Source: Lachnobacterium bovis
GTDB taxonomy: Bacteria; Bacillota; Clostridia; Lachnospirales; Lachnospiraceae
DNA: 64,000 nucleotides
Reading direction: 5' to 3'
NCBI RefSeq assembly: GCF_900111325.1
Contig: NZ_FOGW01000007.1
Location: 62,001 to 126,000, forward strand
In this document: one piece after another, positions 54,594 through 63,745 of the stretch
How positions within the stretch are numbered: position 1 is the first letter of the stretch
Layout of the letters: each line of letters starts with the position of its first letter
Notes under the pieces: model-generated
Database searches by the model: none
Told to the model about the DNA's origin: nothing
What the model saw: only the letters and a program-made list of their open reading frames with translations
Made by a program: the position numbers and the translations under genes

Positions 54594-55787
54594 ATGTTAG
54601 TTGAATTTTGTTTTAAAAATTTTAAGTCGTTTAAACAAGAAGCGGCTCTAGATTTATCAGCGACTAAAATGACAGAGTTTTCAGAATCACTTATACTTAA
54701 AGGTAATGAGAAGTTGCTACCTGTTTCGGTTTTGTTTGGGGCTAATGCGAGCGGAAAGAGTACAGTATTTGATGCATATAAGTTCATGACAGATATGGTT
54801 GTAGGTCAATTTTGGGGAAATGAAGCTTATTCTTTTACTCAAAAGCCATTTTTATTTGATTCGTTTTATAAGGAAAAAGAAACAGTTTTTGAAATTTATT
54901 TTATGCTAGAAGATGATATCAGAGATAGAATTTACAATTACGGTTTTTCTATTTTAAAAAATCAAATTACAGCTGAGTGGTTAAATGTAAAAGCTAGAAC
55001 TACTAAAAATTATAGAATTGTATTTTCTAGAAAAGGTAATAATATTATTAAAAGTATTTTGAGTCGTAATGAGACAGAACTTTTAGAAAAAGTTATTTCA
55101 GATAATGTATTAATAGCAACAGCAGCTAAAAATTTAAAAATATATAGTTGCTCTAACATCTATGATTTTTTCAAAAAAAATGTATTTGCATCAGAAGATA
55201 TCGGAAAAGAATTTTTGGCTAAGGATTTATCTAAGGAATTTATTGATGATAAAGAATTTTTAAGTAATATGCTTGATACATTTAGAACGTTTGATAAGAC
55301 AATTACAGGATTAAGAGTTGATAAAAACTTAGAGAAAAAGATTTTATTTACTCATAAAAAATATGATGGCACAGGATCAATTGAAATTCCAATTGAGATG
55401 GAATCAAGGGGGGTAAGAAAATTATTTTCATTATTTCCAAAGATTCATAAAGTGTTATCAACAGGTGGAGTATTATTTGTCGATGAAATCGACAGCGGTT
55501 TCCACACTTTCTTGGTAAGAAGTTTTATAAAGAGTGTGATGGATAAATCATTTAATAAGAATCAAGCGCAGTTTATTTTTACTACTAATGACGTATGCCA
55601 GCTCTCGAATGAAATCCTAAGAAGAGATGAGATTTGGTTTATAGAAAAAGATGACAAAGGCGAATCATCTATGTTTTCATTAGCTGATATTGTTGATGAG
55701 TTTGGTATAGGAATTAGAAAAGATGAAAGTTTTTCTAAGAATTATTTAGCAGGAAAATACGGAGCTGTTCCAGATATGTTAGAATAA
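54594..55787 (+). CDS. Orphan AAA/SMC-like ATPase (AAA_15 type)
   Basis: This 397-residue soluble protein begins MLVEFCFKNFKSF, the usual start of AAA_15/AAA_21 and OLD-like ATPases. Walker A is GANASGKST at 49-57. A long middle region (about 80-270) is followed by the signature-like ESRGVRKL and Walker B VLFVDEID (Asp297, Glu298). The H-like loop is IFTTNDVCQL, and KYGAVPDML at the C-terminus is typical of RloA/AbiLi-like proteins. Those work with a nuclease partner (RloB or AbiLii) in phage defence, but no such partner follows: the next gene is on the other strand. GGAGG precedes the ATG. Confidence 0.8.
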   Translation: MLVEFCFKNFKSFKQEAALDLSATKMTEFSESLILKGNEKLLPVSVLFGANASGKSTVFDAYKFMTDMVVGQFWGNEAYSFTQKPFLFDSFYKEKETVFEIYFMLEDDIRDRIYNYGFSILKNQITAEWLNVKARTTKNYRIVFSRKGNNIIKSILSRNETELLEKVISDNVLIATAAKNLKIYSCSNIYDFFKKNVFASEDIGKEFLAKDLSKEFIDDKEFLSNMLDTFRTFDKTITGLRVDKNLEKKILFTHKKYDGTGSIEIPIEMESRGVRKLFSLFPKIHKVLSTGGVLFVDEIDSGFHTFLVRSFIKSVMDKSFNKNQAQFIFTTNDVCQLSNEILRRDEIWFIEKDDKGESSMFSLADIVDEFGIGIRKDESFSKNYLAGKYGAVPDMLE

Positions 55788-55803
55788 AAATTTTTTCAAT
55801 ACA

Positions 55804-55852
55804 AAAGGAGCTAAGAAAAACAATTTGTTTTTCTAGCTCCTTTTTTAGTGCA
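55804..55852. terminator. Terminator between AAA ATPase and cstA
   Basis: AAAAGGAGCTA (55804-55814) followed by GAAAAAC pairs with GTTTTTC and TAGCTCCTTTT (to 55845) with one bulged A. A and T flanks suit both convergent genes. Confidence 0.9.
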
Positions 55853-55873
55853 ATCAATAAGTGAGAGAATCAC

Positions 55874-57394
55874 TTAATTTTGATGTGCAATATGGCTTGT
55901 GTGATTATGATGGTGAGTTCTTTCTGGAATATATACTTTAAATAAAAAGATTCCAAAGAAGATTGCAGCACCTAATATACCAATTGCATATGAAATCATT
56001 GTACCATTTGTTTTAGCACCTAAATTTAAACATTCAGGAGCAAAACAGAAGTATGTAATTGAAACTGCTGACATGAATGTTGCTGGAATAGTAGCAATCC
56101 ATCCACATTTTGCAGATACATTTCGTGTTAAATATGTTGCACCAGTCCAAAGTGCAATCATAGCTAATGTTTGGTTAGACCAAGAGAAATATCTCCAAAC
56201 GATATTGTAATCTAAGAATGAGATTAAATATCCAACACCAAGAAGTGGAATGGCGAGTGGTAAACGTTTTTTGATACTTGATTGATCAATTTTAAACCAA
56301 TCAGCAAGTGTAAGTCTAGCACTTCTAAAAGCTGTATCACCAGATGTGATAGGACAAGCAACAACACCAAGTAAAGCTAATACACTACCAACAGGTCCAA
56401 GTAATTCAACTGACATTTTATAAACTGTTGTTGAGTTTCCACCACCTGCAGCTAATAGAGCAGATGTTGTGAATGGTTTTCCAGCAACATTATAGAATGC
56501 AATACCTGCAGATGCCCAAATAAGAGCGATGATACCTTCAGATACCATTGCACCATAGAATACATGACGACCTTGACGTTCTGATGTAAGACATCTAGCC
56601 ATCATAGGTGATTGTGTAGCATGGAAACCAGAAATAGCACCACAAGCTACTGTAATAAACATTAAAGGCCAAATAGGTTGTGCATTACCCTTTGGATGCA
56701 TATTGTTAAATCCATCCCATAATTCAATCATAGGATGTGTACCATTGATATGTCTAATAATTGTAGCACCACCGATACCGATAGCCATAACGATTAAACA
56801 AATTCCAAAAATTGGATAAATTTTACCAATTACTTTATCGATTGGCATCAATGTTGCAAGTAAGTAATATAGTAAAATAACGATTGTAAAGATAGTTGTA
56901 AGAGTGGCTGCTGTTGAAGGTTTGTGACCACCTGTCACCATTGTAGCAAGTAAACCTGCAGGTCCAACCATGAATACAACGCCTACCATAACTAATAAAA
57001 TAACTGAAAATACACGCATGATGTTTTTCATAACAGGTCCAAGATATTTTCCTGTTAATTCTGAAACACTAGCGCCATCATTTCGCATAGAAAGCATTCC
57101 TGTTAAATAATCATGAACACCACCAGCAAAAATTGTACCAAGAACAATCCAAAGATAAACACTAGGTCCCCAGATTGCACCAGATAGCGCACCAAAAATT
57201 GGTCCAAGACCGGCAATGTTTAGGAGTTGAATTAAAAATGCTCTCCAAGGTTTCATAGGAACAAAGTCAACACCGTCAGGATGCTCAACACAAGGTGTTT
57301 TGCGATCATCTGGTTTGAATACTTTATCAACGAAGGTTCCGTAAATAAAGAATCCAACAACTAGTCCTAAAAGCGCAATAAAAAATGAAATCAT
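55874..57394 (-). CDS. cstA: CstA family transporter (carbon starvation protein)
   Basis: This 506-residue membrane protein has about 13-15 helices. GPIFGALSGAIWGP, GGVHDYLTGMLSMR and CGAISGFHATQSP are highly conserved in CstA; PITSGDTAFRSARL lies in a later loop. The family imports peptides or pyruvate during nutrient limitation. It is shorter than E. coli CstA (about 700 residues), as is usual in Firmicutes. The C-terminus ends with a histidine-rich tail (HHHNHTSH) that could bind metal. GGGGG precedes the ATG at about ten bases. Confidence 0.93.
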   Translation of the reverse strand: MISFFIALLGLVVGFFIYGTFVDKVFKPDDRKTPCVEHPDGVDFVPMKPWRAFLIQLLNIAGLGPIFGALSGAIWGPSVYLWIVLGTIFAGGVHDYLTGMLSMRNDGASVSELTGKYLGPVMKNIMRVFSVILLVMVGVVFMVGPAGLLATMVTGGHKPSTAATLTTIFTIVILLYYLLATLMPIDKVIGKIYPIFGICLIVMAIGIGGATIIRHINGTHPMIELWDGFNNMHPKGNAQPIWPLMFITVACGAISGFHATQSPMMARCLTSERQGRHVFYGAMVSEGIIALIWASAGIAFYNVAGKPFTTSALLAAGGGNSTTVYKMSVELLGPVGSVLALLGVVACPITSGDTAFRSARLTLADWFKIDQSSIKKRLPLAIPLLGVGYLISFLDYNIVWRYFSWSNQTLAMIALWTGATYLTRNVSAKCGWIATIPATFMSAVSITYFCFAPECLNLGAKTNGTMISYAIGILGAAIFFGIFLFKVYIPERTHHHNHTSHIAHQN

Positions 57395-57740
57395 AACTAA
57401 AGTTACCCCCTTTTATAATACTTAGTGTATTAAAATTGTATGATTTAAATATTTACAATTTTATACTAACACTATGGGAAATTTAATCAATGTTAAAAAT
57501 TTATAAATTTTTAAACAACTGATTGTTAATATTCTATAATTATACAAAAAAAAATAAAAAAAACAAACACATAATTCACAAAAAATATATAATCAACAAA
57601 AGTGTCTATATTATAAGTTACAAATAAATTTTTCTTGAATAAATCACTAAAAAAGTGTATTCTAAAAATGGGGGAGAATTCGTTAAAATGGCGAAAATAA
57701 ATAAGATTTAATGAATGATTTTGTGGAAGGAGACATTTAT
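57395..57740. other. Divergent intergenic region, cstA / nagB
   Basis: No gene is seen in these 346 AT-rich bases. A promoter for nagB, TTGAAT and TATTCT 17 bases apart, lies at 57635-57663, with the inverted repeat CACT-AAAAA-AGTG in its spacer. No cre site or GlcNAc-repressor operator was recognised. Confidence 0.5.
57635..57663 (+). promoter_or_regulatory. Promoter of nagB-nagA
   Basis: TTGAAT (57635-57640) and TATTCT (57658-57663) are separated by 17 bases, about 80 bases before the nagB start. Confidence 0.5.
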
Positions 57741-58472
57741 ATGAAAATAATAAAAGCAAAGGATTATAAGGATATGTCAAGAAAAGCTGCAAATATTATT
57801 TCAGCTCAGGTAATTATGAAACCTAATGCAGTTTTAGGATTAGCAACAGGTTCTACACCTATTGGAATATATGAACAGCTAATAGATTGGTACAACAAAG
57901 GTGATATAGATTTTGAAGAAGTGACTACAATAAATTTAGATGAATATAGAGGCCTTGATAAAAATCATGATCAAAGCTATTGGTATTTTATGCATAAAAA
58001 TTTTTTTGATAAAGTCAATATTAAAGAAGAAAATATAAATGTTCCAGATGGATCGAATTTAGATGCCAAACAAGCGTGTAGTGAATATGAAGAAATAATT
58101 CATGCAGCAGGTGGAATAGATTTGCAATTACTAGGAATTGGTAATGATGGACACATTGGCTTTAATGAACCTGGGGCAGCGTTTGAACTTTTGACACATT
58201 GTGTAGATCTTACAGATAGTACGATAGAAGCTAATAAACGTTTCTTTGAAAGTAAAGATGATGTTCCAAAACAAGCTTATACAATGGGAATAAAATCGAT
58301 AATGCAAGCAAGAAAGGTTCTTATGGTCGCAAATGGAATAGGTAAAGCAGATATTGTAAAACAAGCGTTTTTTGGTCCAGTGACTCCAGAGGTTCCAGCA
58401 TCAATACTTCAGATGCATCCTGATTTTACATTAGTTGGAGATGAGGAAGCGTTAAGTAAAATAGACTTATAA
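57741..58472 (+). CDS. nagB: Glucosamine-6-phosphate deaminase
   Basis: The ATG at 57741 follows GGAAGGAGA; an ATG 30 bases upstream is not supported. The 243-residue enzyme turns glucosamine-6-phosphate into fructose-6-phosphate and ammonia. Conserved parts are LGLATGSTPIGIYEQL (phosphate loop), TINLDEYRGL with the catalytic Asp and LGIGNDGHIGFNEPG with the Asp-His pair. Length matches the short Firmicute form, without the C-terminal allosteric extension of the E. coli enzyme. nagA begins 18 bases downstream, so the two make one operon. Confidence 0.97.
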   Translation: MKIIKAKDYKDMSRKAANIISAQVIMKPNAVLGLATGSTPIGIYEQLIDWYNKGDIDFEEVTTINLDEYRGLDKNHDQSYWYFMHKNFFDKVNIKEENINVPDGSNLDAKQACSEYEEIIHAAGGIDLQLLGIGNDGHIGFNEPGAAFELLTHCVDLTDSTIEANKRFFESKDDVPKQAYTMGIKSIMQARKVLMVANGIGKADIVKQAFFGPVTPEVPASILQMHPDFTLVGDEEALSKIDL

Positions 58473-58490
58473 TGTGGAGGCAAGAATCAT

Positions 58491-59606
58491 ATGTTATTAG
58501 AAAATGTTAATGCTTTTTTACAAAATGAAGGTTTTAAAAAAGTAGATATACATATAGAGAATGAAAAAATAGTAGATATAGTTGAAAATACATCACCTAA
58601 GGATGCAGAATATAATGCAATCCCAGGGCTGTGTGATATTCATTTTCACGGGGCGATGAATCACGATTTTTGTGATGGAAATTTAGAAGGTTTAAATAAG
58701 ATCGGTGAATTTGAAGCAAAAAATGGTGTGTTATTAATGGCTCCAGCAACTATGACTTTTGATGAAGAGCGTTTAAATAAAATAGTAGATGTTGCTAACG
58801 AATATAAAAATACAATTGGCAAGTCACAATTAGTTGGTATTAATATGGAAGGACCATTTATTAGTCCGCAAAAAATAGGAGCGCAAAATCCCAAGTACAT
58901 AAAAGAGGCGGATATTGAGATGTTTTTGCGTTTGCAAAATCGTGCTCAGGGAAAATTCAAAATAGTAGATGTTGCACCAGAAGAAAAAAATGCTATAAAT
59001 TTCATAAAAGAATGTTCAAAGGATGTAAGGATTTCTATTGCACATACATGTGCTGATTATGAAACAGCAATAAAAGCATTTGATAATGGTGCATCTCATA
59101 TAACTCATATTTATAATGCAATGCCTGGTATTCATCACAGAAATCCAGGGCCAATAATTGCAGCATATGAAAAAAATGCTGAAGTTGAGCTTATTGCGGA
59201 TGGATTACATGTTCATCCAGCGGTTGTTAGATTTACTTTTGATATGTTTAATGAAGATAAGGTTATTTTAATATCAGATAGTATGATGGCATGCGGCTTG
59301 CCGGATGGAGAGTATGAATTAGGGGCACAGCTTGTTACTGTAAAAAATTCAAAAGCAACATTAACAAGAGATGATAGCGTTTTAGCTGGTAGTGTAACGA
59401 ATCTTTATGAATGCATGAGAAGAGCAATAGTAGAAATGAAGGTTCAACCAGAAAAGGCTATTAAAGCAGCAACTATTAACCCAGTAAAATCAATTGGACT
59501 TGAAAAAGATTTTGGTTCAATAGAAGTTGGCAAGTATGCAAATATTATTTTGACAGATAGTAAATACAATCTAAAAAAAGTGCTACAAAAAGGAAATTTT
59601 TTATAA
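58491..59606 (+). CDS. nagA: N-acetylglucosamine-6-phosphate deacetylase
   Basis: This 371-residue amidohydrolase removes acetate from GlcNAc-6-phosphate ahead of NagB. Metal-binding HFH lies in PGLCDIHFHGAMNHDF (about residue 50). NMEGPFISPQKIGAQNP is conserved with the catalytic-site Glu; SIAHTCADY and ITHIYNAMP carry further histidines; ISDSMMACG provides the catalytic Asp, and VLAGSVTNLYECM follows. Length is typical. GGAGG precedes the ATG. With nagB it forms a route for amino sugars from chitin, mucin or recycled wall. Confidence 0.96.
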   Translation: MLLENVNAFLQNEGFKKVDIHIENEKIVDIVENTSPKDAEYNAIPGLCDIHFHGAMNHDFCDGNLEGLNKIGEFEAKNGVLLMAPATMTFDEERLNKIVDVANEYKNTIGKSQLVGINMEGPFISPQKIGAQNPKYIKEADIEMFLRLQNRAQGKFKIVDVAPEEKNAINFIKECSKDVRISIAHTCADYETAIKAFDNGASHITHIYNAMPGIHHRNPGPIIAAYEKNAEVELIADGLHVHPAVVRFTFDMFNEDKVILISDSMMACGLPDGEYELGAQLVTVKNSKATLTRDDSVLAGSVTNLYECMRRAIVEMKVQPEKAIKAATINPVKSIGLEKDFGSIEVGKYANIILTDSKYNLKKVLQKGNFL

Positions 59607-59750
59607 ATTACATTGCAAAAACATTATTATCATGTTATTGTATCTAAATACAACAAGCTAAAAACACAATAAACTGAAAAATAAATTCGGCTTTTATTAT
59701 AATAGGTAAAAGCTAAAAAATAGGTTTGATAGAAAAGAGAGGTTTTAAAG

Positions 59751-60701
59751 ATGGGTATCGTAGTAGTAGGTGCTGTTTTTGTTGACATAAAAGGTTATCC
59801 AATGTGTCAATATATTCCATCAGGTCGTAATGTTGGTAGAGTTGTACAAGTTCATGGAGGAGTAGCTAGAAATGTTGTAGAAGACATTGCTAATGTTGAA
59901 TTAAAACCAACTTTTGTCAGCGTAGTTGATAAATCAGGTATTAGTGATGATGTAATTGCAAAGCTTGATAGACATAAAGTAGAAACAAAATATGTTAGAA
60001 GAACAGAAGATGGTTTAGGTACATGGCTAGCTGTGTTTGATAATGATGGAGATGTTGTAGCATCAATTTCTAAACGTCCAGATTTAAAAGAGATAGGCAC
60101 TATTTTCGAAGAAAATGGTGAAGAAATTGTAAAAAATGCGGATAGCATTGTTGTTGAAATTGATATGGAAGCTTCAATTTTAAAAAGAATCTTTACATTA
60201 GCAGAAAAATATAATAAGAAGGTTTTTGCAGTAGTATCTAATATGACAATTGCAATGGAGCGTAGAGATTTATTAAAGAAAACAGATTGTGTAGTTTGTA
60301 ATATTCAAGAGGCTGGTTTGTTGTTTACAGAAGATTATTCTGGCAAGACTCCAGAAGAAATGGCAGAGATAATTCAAAGGAAGGTAGAATTAGCTCAAAT
60401 ACCAAATATGATTGTTACAATGGGATCAAAAGGTGCAGTTTGGGCACAACCAGGTGGAAAATGTGGAGTATGCCCTGCACAAAACGTAGTTGTTGTGGAT
60501 ACTACAGGTTGTGGAGATGCGTTTTTTGCCGGAGTTGCCATTGGTCTTACATATGGCAAGACACTTGCAGATTCATGTGCGATTGGTACAAGACTTGCTT
60601 CATCTGTTATTGCTACAAAAGAAAATGTATCACCTAGATTTTTACCAAGTGAATTTGGACTTGAAATCGGTACAGATTGTAAAGCTCAAAAAGCAAAATA
60701 G
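59751..60701 (+). CDS. PfkB family carbohydrate or nucleoside kinase
   Basis: This 316-residue protein belongs to the ribokinase/PfkB family. The N-terminal strand VVVGAVFVDIKGYP and VHGGVARNVVEDIAN form the sugar-binding side. The C-terminal signature VVDTTGCGDAFFAGVAIG holds the anion hole and catalytic Asp. GNNVAxNLA-type motifs of ribokinase are changed, so substrate prediction is unsafe; pseudouridine kinase or another nucleoside or sugar kinase is possible. It follows nagA after 144 bases and may be separately expressed. AGAGAGG precedes the ATG. Confidence 0.87.
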   Translation: MGIVVVGAVFVDIKGYPMCQYIPSGRNVGRVVQVHGGVARNVVEDIANVELKPTFVSVVDKSGISDDVIAKLDRHKVETKYVRRTEDGLGTWLAVFDNDGDVVASISKRPDLKEIGTIFEENGEEIVKNADSIVVEIDMEASILKRIFTLAEKYNKKVFAVVSNMTIAMERRDLLKKTDCVVCNIQEAGLLFTEDYSGKTPEEMAEIIQRKVELAQIPNMIVTMGSKGAVWAQPGGKCGVCPAQNVVVVDTTGCGDAFFAGVAIGLTYGKTLADSCAIGTRLASSVIATKENVSPRFLPSEFGLEIGTDCKAQKAK

Positions 60702-60769
60702 AAAGAATAACTTGTTATATTTATAGATATAGATCAAATAGAAAAATTTAAAAATATATAAGAAACAAA

Positions 60770-60842
60770 AAGAAGAACCCTAGTTTATATATCACCTCTA
60801 ATTCATAATTATTGATAAGAGGTATAAACTAGGGCTCCTTTT
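60770..60842. terminator. Long bidirectional terminator
   Basis: CCCTAGTTTATA (60778-60789) and TATAAACTAGGG (60823-60834) are fully complementary. CCTCT (60795-60799) and AGAGG (60818-60822) pair inside. A-rich and T-rich flanks serve the kinase gene and the converging glycosyltransferase gene. Confidence 0.88.
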
Positions 60843-60855
60843 ATATTGGATTTGT

Positions 60856-62697
60856 TTATAAAAGAGAAGAGAATTCATTTCTAATTTTTTCCAAATATTT
60901 CATCTGTAGGTTAGGACTGTTCAAAAAGCTTGTATGAAGAGCCTTAAAAATAGATGAAAAAAATGGATTATCCATAATGTAATTATTACGTTGCCAATTA
61001 GGCATTTCATTAAGCAAAGTATTTCTCAACCATTCATAATCATACGTATCAATAATAAAATCATAATCTTTTGTTGCATAAATCGTATTTAAGTAGAAGT
61101 TAACAAAAAAATTAAATTCAATTTCAGGATAATATAATCGATACTCATTTTTTGCTTTTAAATAGTAGAGAAGTTGAAGTTGACTATTGGCTAAATCAAT
61201 AGGATCAATTTCTATAACACTATCATCATTGCCATTAACCTGATAATATGGTAAGTCGATAATTGCAACATTATTTCCAAAAATGAAATATGAATATACA
61301 AATTTATATTCATATGAAATTTTAGTGGTTGCAAACTGAATATTATGTTGCTTAATATAGTGACTTCTAAAAAATTTACCAATTAGGTCACAAGTAAAAG
61401 GTTGATTTATTAAAATGTTTAATCTATTTGTTTCATTTAATTCGATTAATCCTTCTATGTCACAAGGATTAACAATCTCTAAGGTACCGTCTGTGTTTTT
61501 ATAATAACAAGCCTGAATCATATCAAGTGCCTTATCTTGCGCAAGATTGTATAAATCTTCGCAAGTATTTGGAGAAAGCGAATCCTTTGGCTCTAAGAAA
61601 AGAACATACTCTCCCTTAATATAATCAAGAGCTAAATTTAAAGCAGTTGATTTTTCAAGCATATATTCGTCTTTTATCAAAATACAGTTAAAAGGATATT
61701 TTTTTTCAAAAGCATCTAAAATATCTAAAGTAGAATCATCAGAGCCTTGATCAATGAGAATTACCTGAAGATTTATCATATCTAAGGTCTGTTTGGTAAT
61801 ACTTGTAAGAGCTGTATTTAATACACTTTCATCATTCAGACAACTCATTATAATGCTAACTTTATATGGTGTATTATCAGATTTATTTTCAAAATCATGT
61901 ATTCCGTTAAAAATTCGTATTTCTTTAATATTCTCAGAAACAACTTCTTCAATACCGTCATTTTTGGCTTGAGATATAATACAGTTTGCAAAAACATCAA
62001 ACATATTTAAGGTGTCTATGATAGGTGCATATTCTTCAAAAACAGATAAATATTCTGAATAATAATCTTCTAATTCATAAGATAATTCACTAAGTGCAAC
62101 TTGTAATTCCTGATCAATATATGTAAACTTATAAATTTGTGCAAGTCGTAGAACAAGTTCATAATCATAAAAAATTTTATATTTTGTTGAAAGACTACCT
62201 ACTACATCAAAACATTCTTTTTTTATCATCATGGTGCTTAAACTAATAAAATTTTTATTAGATAAAAGAATTTTGAAGATATCACCATTTAAATTTCTTG
62301 AATTTAGATCGTTAGTTGTAGTTAATGAACTAGATGAATAGCAGACTGGATAATCATCATTTATGCAAGCAATTTGTAAAAGAAGTTTATTCGAACGCCA
62401 TTTTTCATTTGGATTTGCAAAAGCAATATAGTCGTTTTGAACTTGTGAAATTCCAACATTGCATGCACTTGAATATGTTTGCTCGGTGTTTGTTTTTATA
62501 TATTTTAATCGAGAATCTTTGTTTAAATAATTTTGTAATGTGGAAAAATAAGAGTCGTTTTCGTCATTTAAGGCATCAATTAATAATAACTCAAAATTTG
62601 GATAAGTTTGAGTTAATATACTATCGATACATTTACTAAGATTTTCACTTTTTTCATATATTGGTAAAATAATACTGACACAGACTTTATTTTCCAT
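60856..62697 (-). CDS. Glycosyltransferase with two GT2-like domains
   Basis: The second ATG, at 62697, is preferred, nine bases after GGAG; the one at 62703 is only three bases from that site. The 613-residue product has two GT-A folds: the first (about 5-215) starts VSIILPIYEKSENLSKCIDS and the second (about 278-500) starts VSIIMSCLNDE. The usual DxD metal motifs are replaced by ANPNEKW and LEPKDSL, so one or both domains may be inactive or use different metal contacts. No membrane helices are seen. It may build surface polysaccharide or modify a wall polymer; the right-edge gene is another GT2. Confidence 0.8.
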   Translation of the reverse strand: MENKVCVSIILPIYEKSENLSKCIDSILTQTYPNFELLLIDALNDENDSYFSTLQNYLNKDSRLKYIKTNTEQTYSSACNVGISQVQNDYIAFANPNEKWRSNKLLLQIACINDDYPVCYSSSSLTTTNDLNSRNLNGDIFKILLSNKNFISLSTMMIKKECFDVVGSLSTKYKIFYDYELVLRLAQIYKFTYIDQELQVALSELSYELEDYYSEYLSVFEEYAPIIDTLNMFDVFANCIISQAKNDGIEEVVSENIKEIRIFNGIHDFENKSDNTPYKVSIIMSCLNDESVLNTALTSITKQTLDMINLQVILIDQGSDDSTLDILDAFEKKYPFNCILIKDEYMLEKSTALNLALDYIKGEYVLFLEPKDSLSPNTCEDLYNLAQDKALDMIQACYYKNTDGTLEIVNPCDIEGLIELNETNRLNILINQPFTCDLIGKFFRSHYIKQHNIQFATTKISYEYKFVYSYFIFGNNVAIIDLPYYQVNGNDDSVIEIDPIDLANSQLQLLYYLKAKNEYRLYYPEIEFNFFVNFYLNTIYATKDYDFIIDTYDYEWLRNTLLNEMPNWQRNNYIMDNPFFSSIFKALHTSFLNSPNLQMKYLEKIRNEFSSLL

Positions 62698-62875
62698 AAA
62701 CATTATCTCCTAACTATATATAAAATAAATATTTCATAAGAAATTTATTTTTATTTAGCATTTATTTAGACACATTTTATATATCGGTAATTTTATATAA
62801 AAATTATAATATTTACACATTTTTTTAAAAAAAATATGTTATCATTAATTTTGAAAACTAAAGGAGGTGCAAAGA

Positions 62876-63592
62876 ATGGGTTATTATTATCCTTATTATT
62901 ATTATTATTATGATCCAACTTTCATTCTTATAATAATTGGAGCGATAATTAGTTTGTTTGCTTCACTTAATATAAAATGGACATTTTTTAGATATAACAA
63001 AAAGAGATCAACAAGTGGATTTACAGCAAAAGATGTAGCAGAAATGATACTAAGTAGAGCTGGAATTTATGGAGTTCGAATTGAACATATTAGTGGAGAA
63101 TTGACAGATCATTATGATCCACGTGCAGACGTTGTTAGACTTTCTGATTCTGTTTATAACTCAACTTCCATTGCAGCTATTGGGGTAGCAGCACATGAAT
63201 GTGGCCATGTTATTCAATATCACAAGAATTATAAACCAATTTATATCAGAAATAGTATAGTTGGAGTTGTAAATTTTGGTTCATACGCGTCAATGCCATT
63301 GTTTATGATAGGATTAATTTTGGGAAAATTAGCATTAGCAAAGTTAGGTGTTTTGCTATTTTCTTTAACATTGGTATTCCAACTTATAACGCTTCCGGTT
63401 GAGATTAATGCATCACGACGCGCTATAAAAATTTTATCAGAAGGTAATTATATGCGCAAAGATGAATTAAGGGGAGCTAAAAAAGTATTGATTGCAGCAG
63501 CATTAACATATGTGGCAGCAGTACTTACTTCACTTCTTCAAGTACTCAGATTTTTATTAATTATAGCGGCTAACAGCAGAGAAGAAGATTAA
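62876..63592 (+). CDS. YugP-type zinc metallopeptidase (Zn_peptidase_2)
   Basis: The ATG at 62876 follows AAAGGAGG; a GTG at 62867 overlaps that site. The 238-residue membrane protein begins with a striking tyrosine-rich stretch (MGYYYPYYYYYYDP) and a membrane helix (about 15-33). AAHECGHVIQYHKNYKP holds the zinc-binding HExxH (about 108-112); three further helices follow, and EINASRRAIKIL supplies a likely third ligand region. The fold fits the YugP family, in which the physiological substrate is unknown. It is closed by a strong terminator. Confidence 0.9.
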   Translation: MGYYYPYYYYYYDPTFILIIIGAIISLFASLNIKWTFFRYNKKRSTSGFTAKDVAEMILSRAGIYGVRIEHISGELTDHYDPRADVVRLSDSVYNSTSIAAIGVAAHECGHVIQYHKNYKPIYIRNSIVGVVNFGSYASMPLFMIGLILGKLALAKLGVLLFSLTLVFQLITLPVEINASRRAIKILSEGNYMRKDELRGAKKVLIAAALTYVAAVLTSLLQVLRFLLIIAANSREED

Positions 63593-63632
63593 AATTTGGA
63601 TTTGTCAAAAGAAAAATAAAAAATTAAATTCA

Positions 63633-63684
63633 AAAAAGCTGAGATAATTTTATCCTATTACAGATAGAATTCTCAGCTTTTTAT
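63633..63684. terminator. Bidirectional terminator near the right edge
   Basis: AAAAAGCTGAGA pairs with TCTCAGCTTTTT (63671-63682), with a loop of about 26 bases. It serves the metallopeptidase gene and possibly the partial glycosyltransferase gene. Confidence 0.88.
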
Positions 63685-63745
63685 TATAGTGTTAGAGAAG
63701 TACTTTATCTCTTAGTCATTATAGAATCTGTAGAAAGAATATCTT

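Noticed and set aside
54594..57394. A phage-defence island around the AAA ATPase
   Set aside because: Neighbours are flavodoxin, a chemoreceptor and CstA; no nuclease, methylase, toxin or integrase is nearby.
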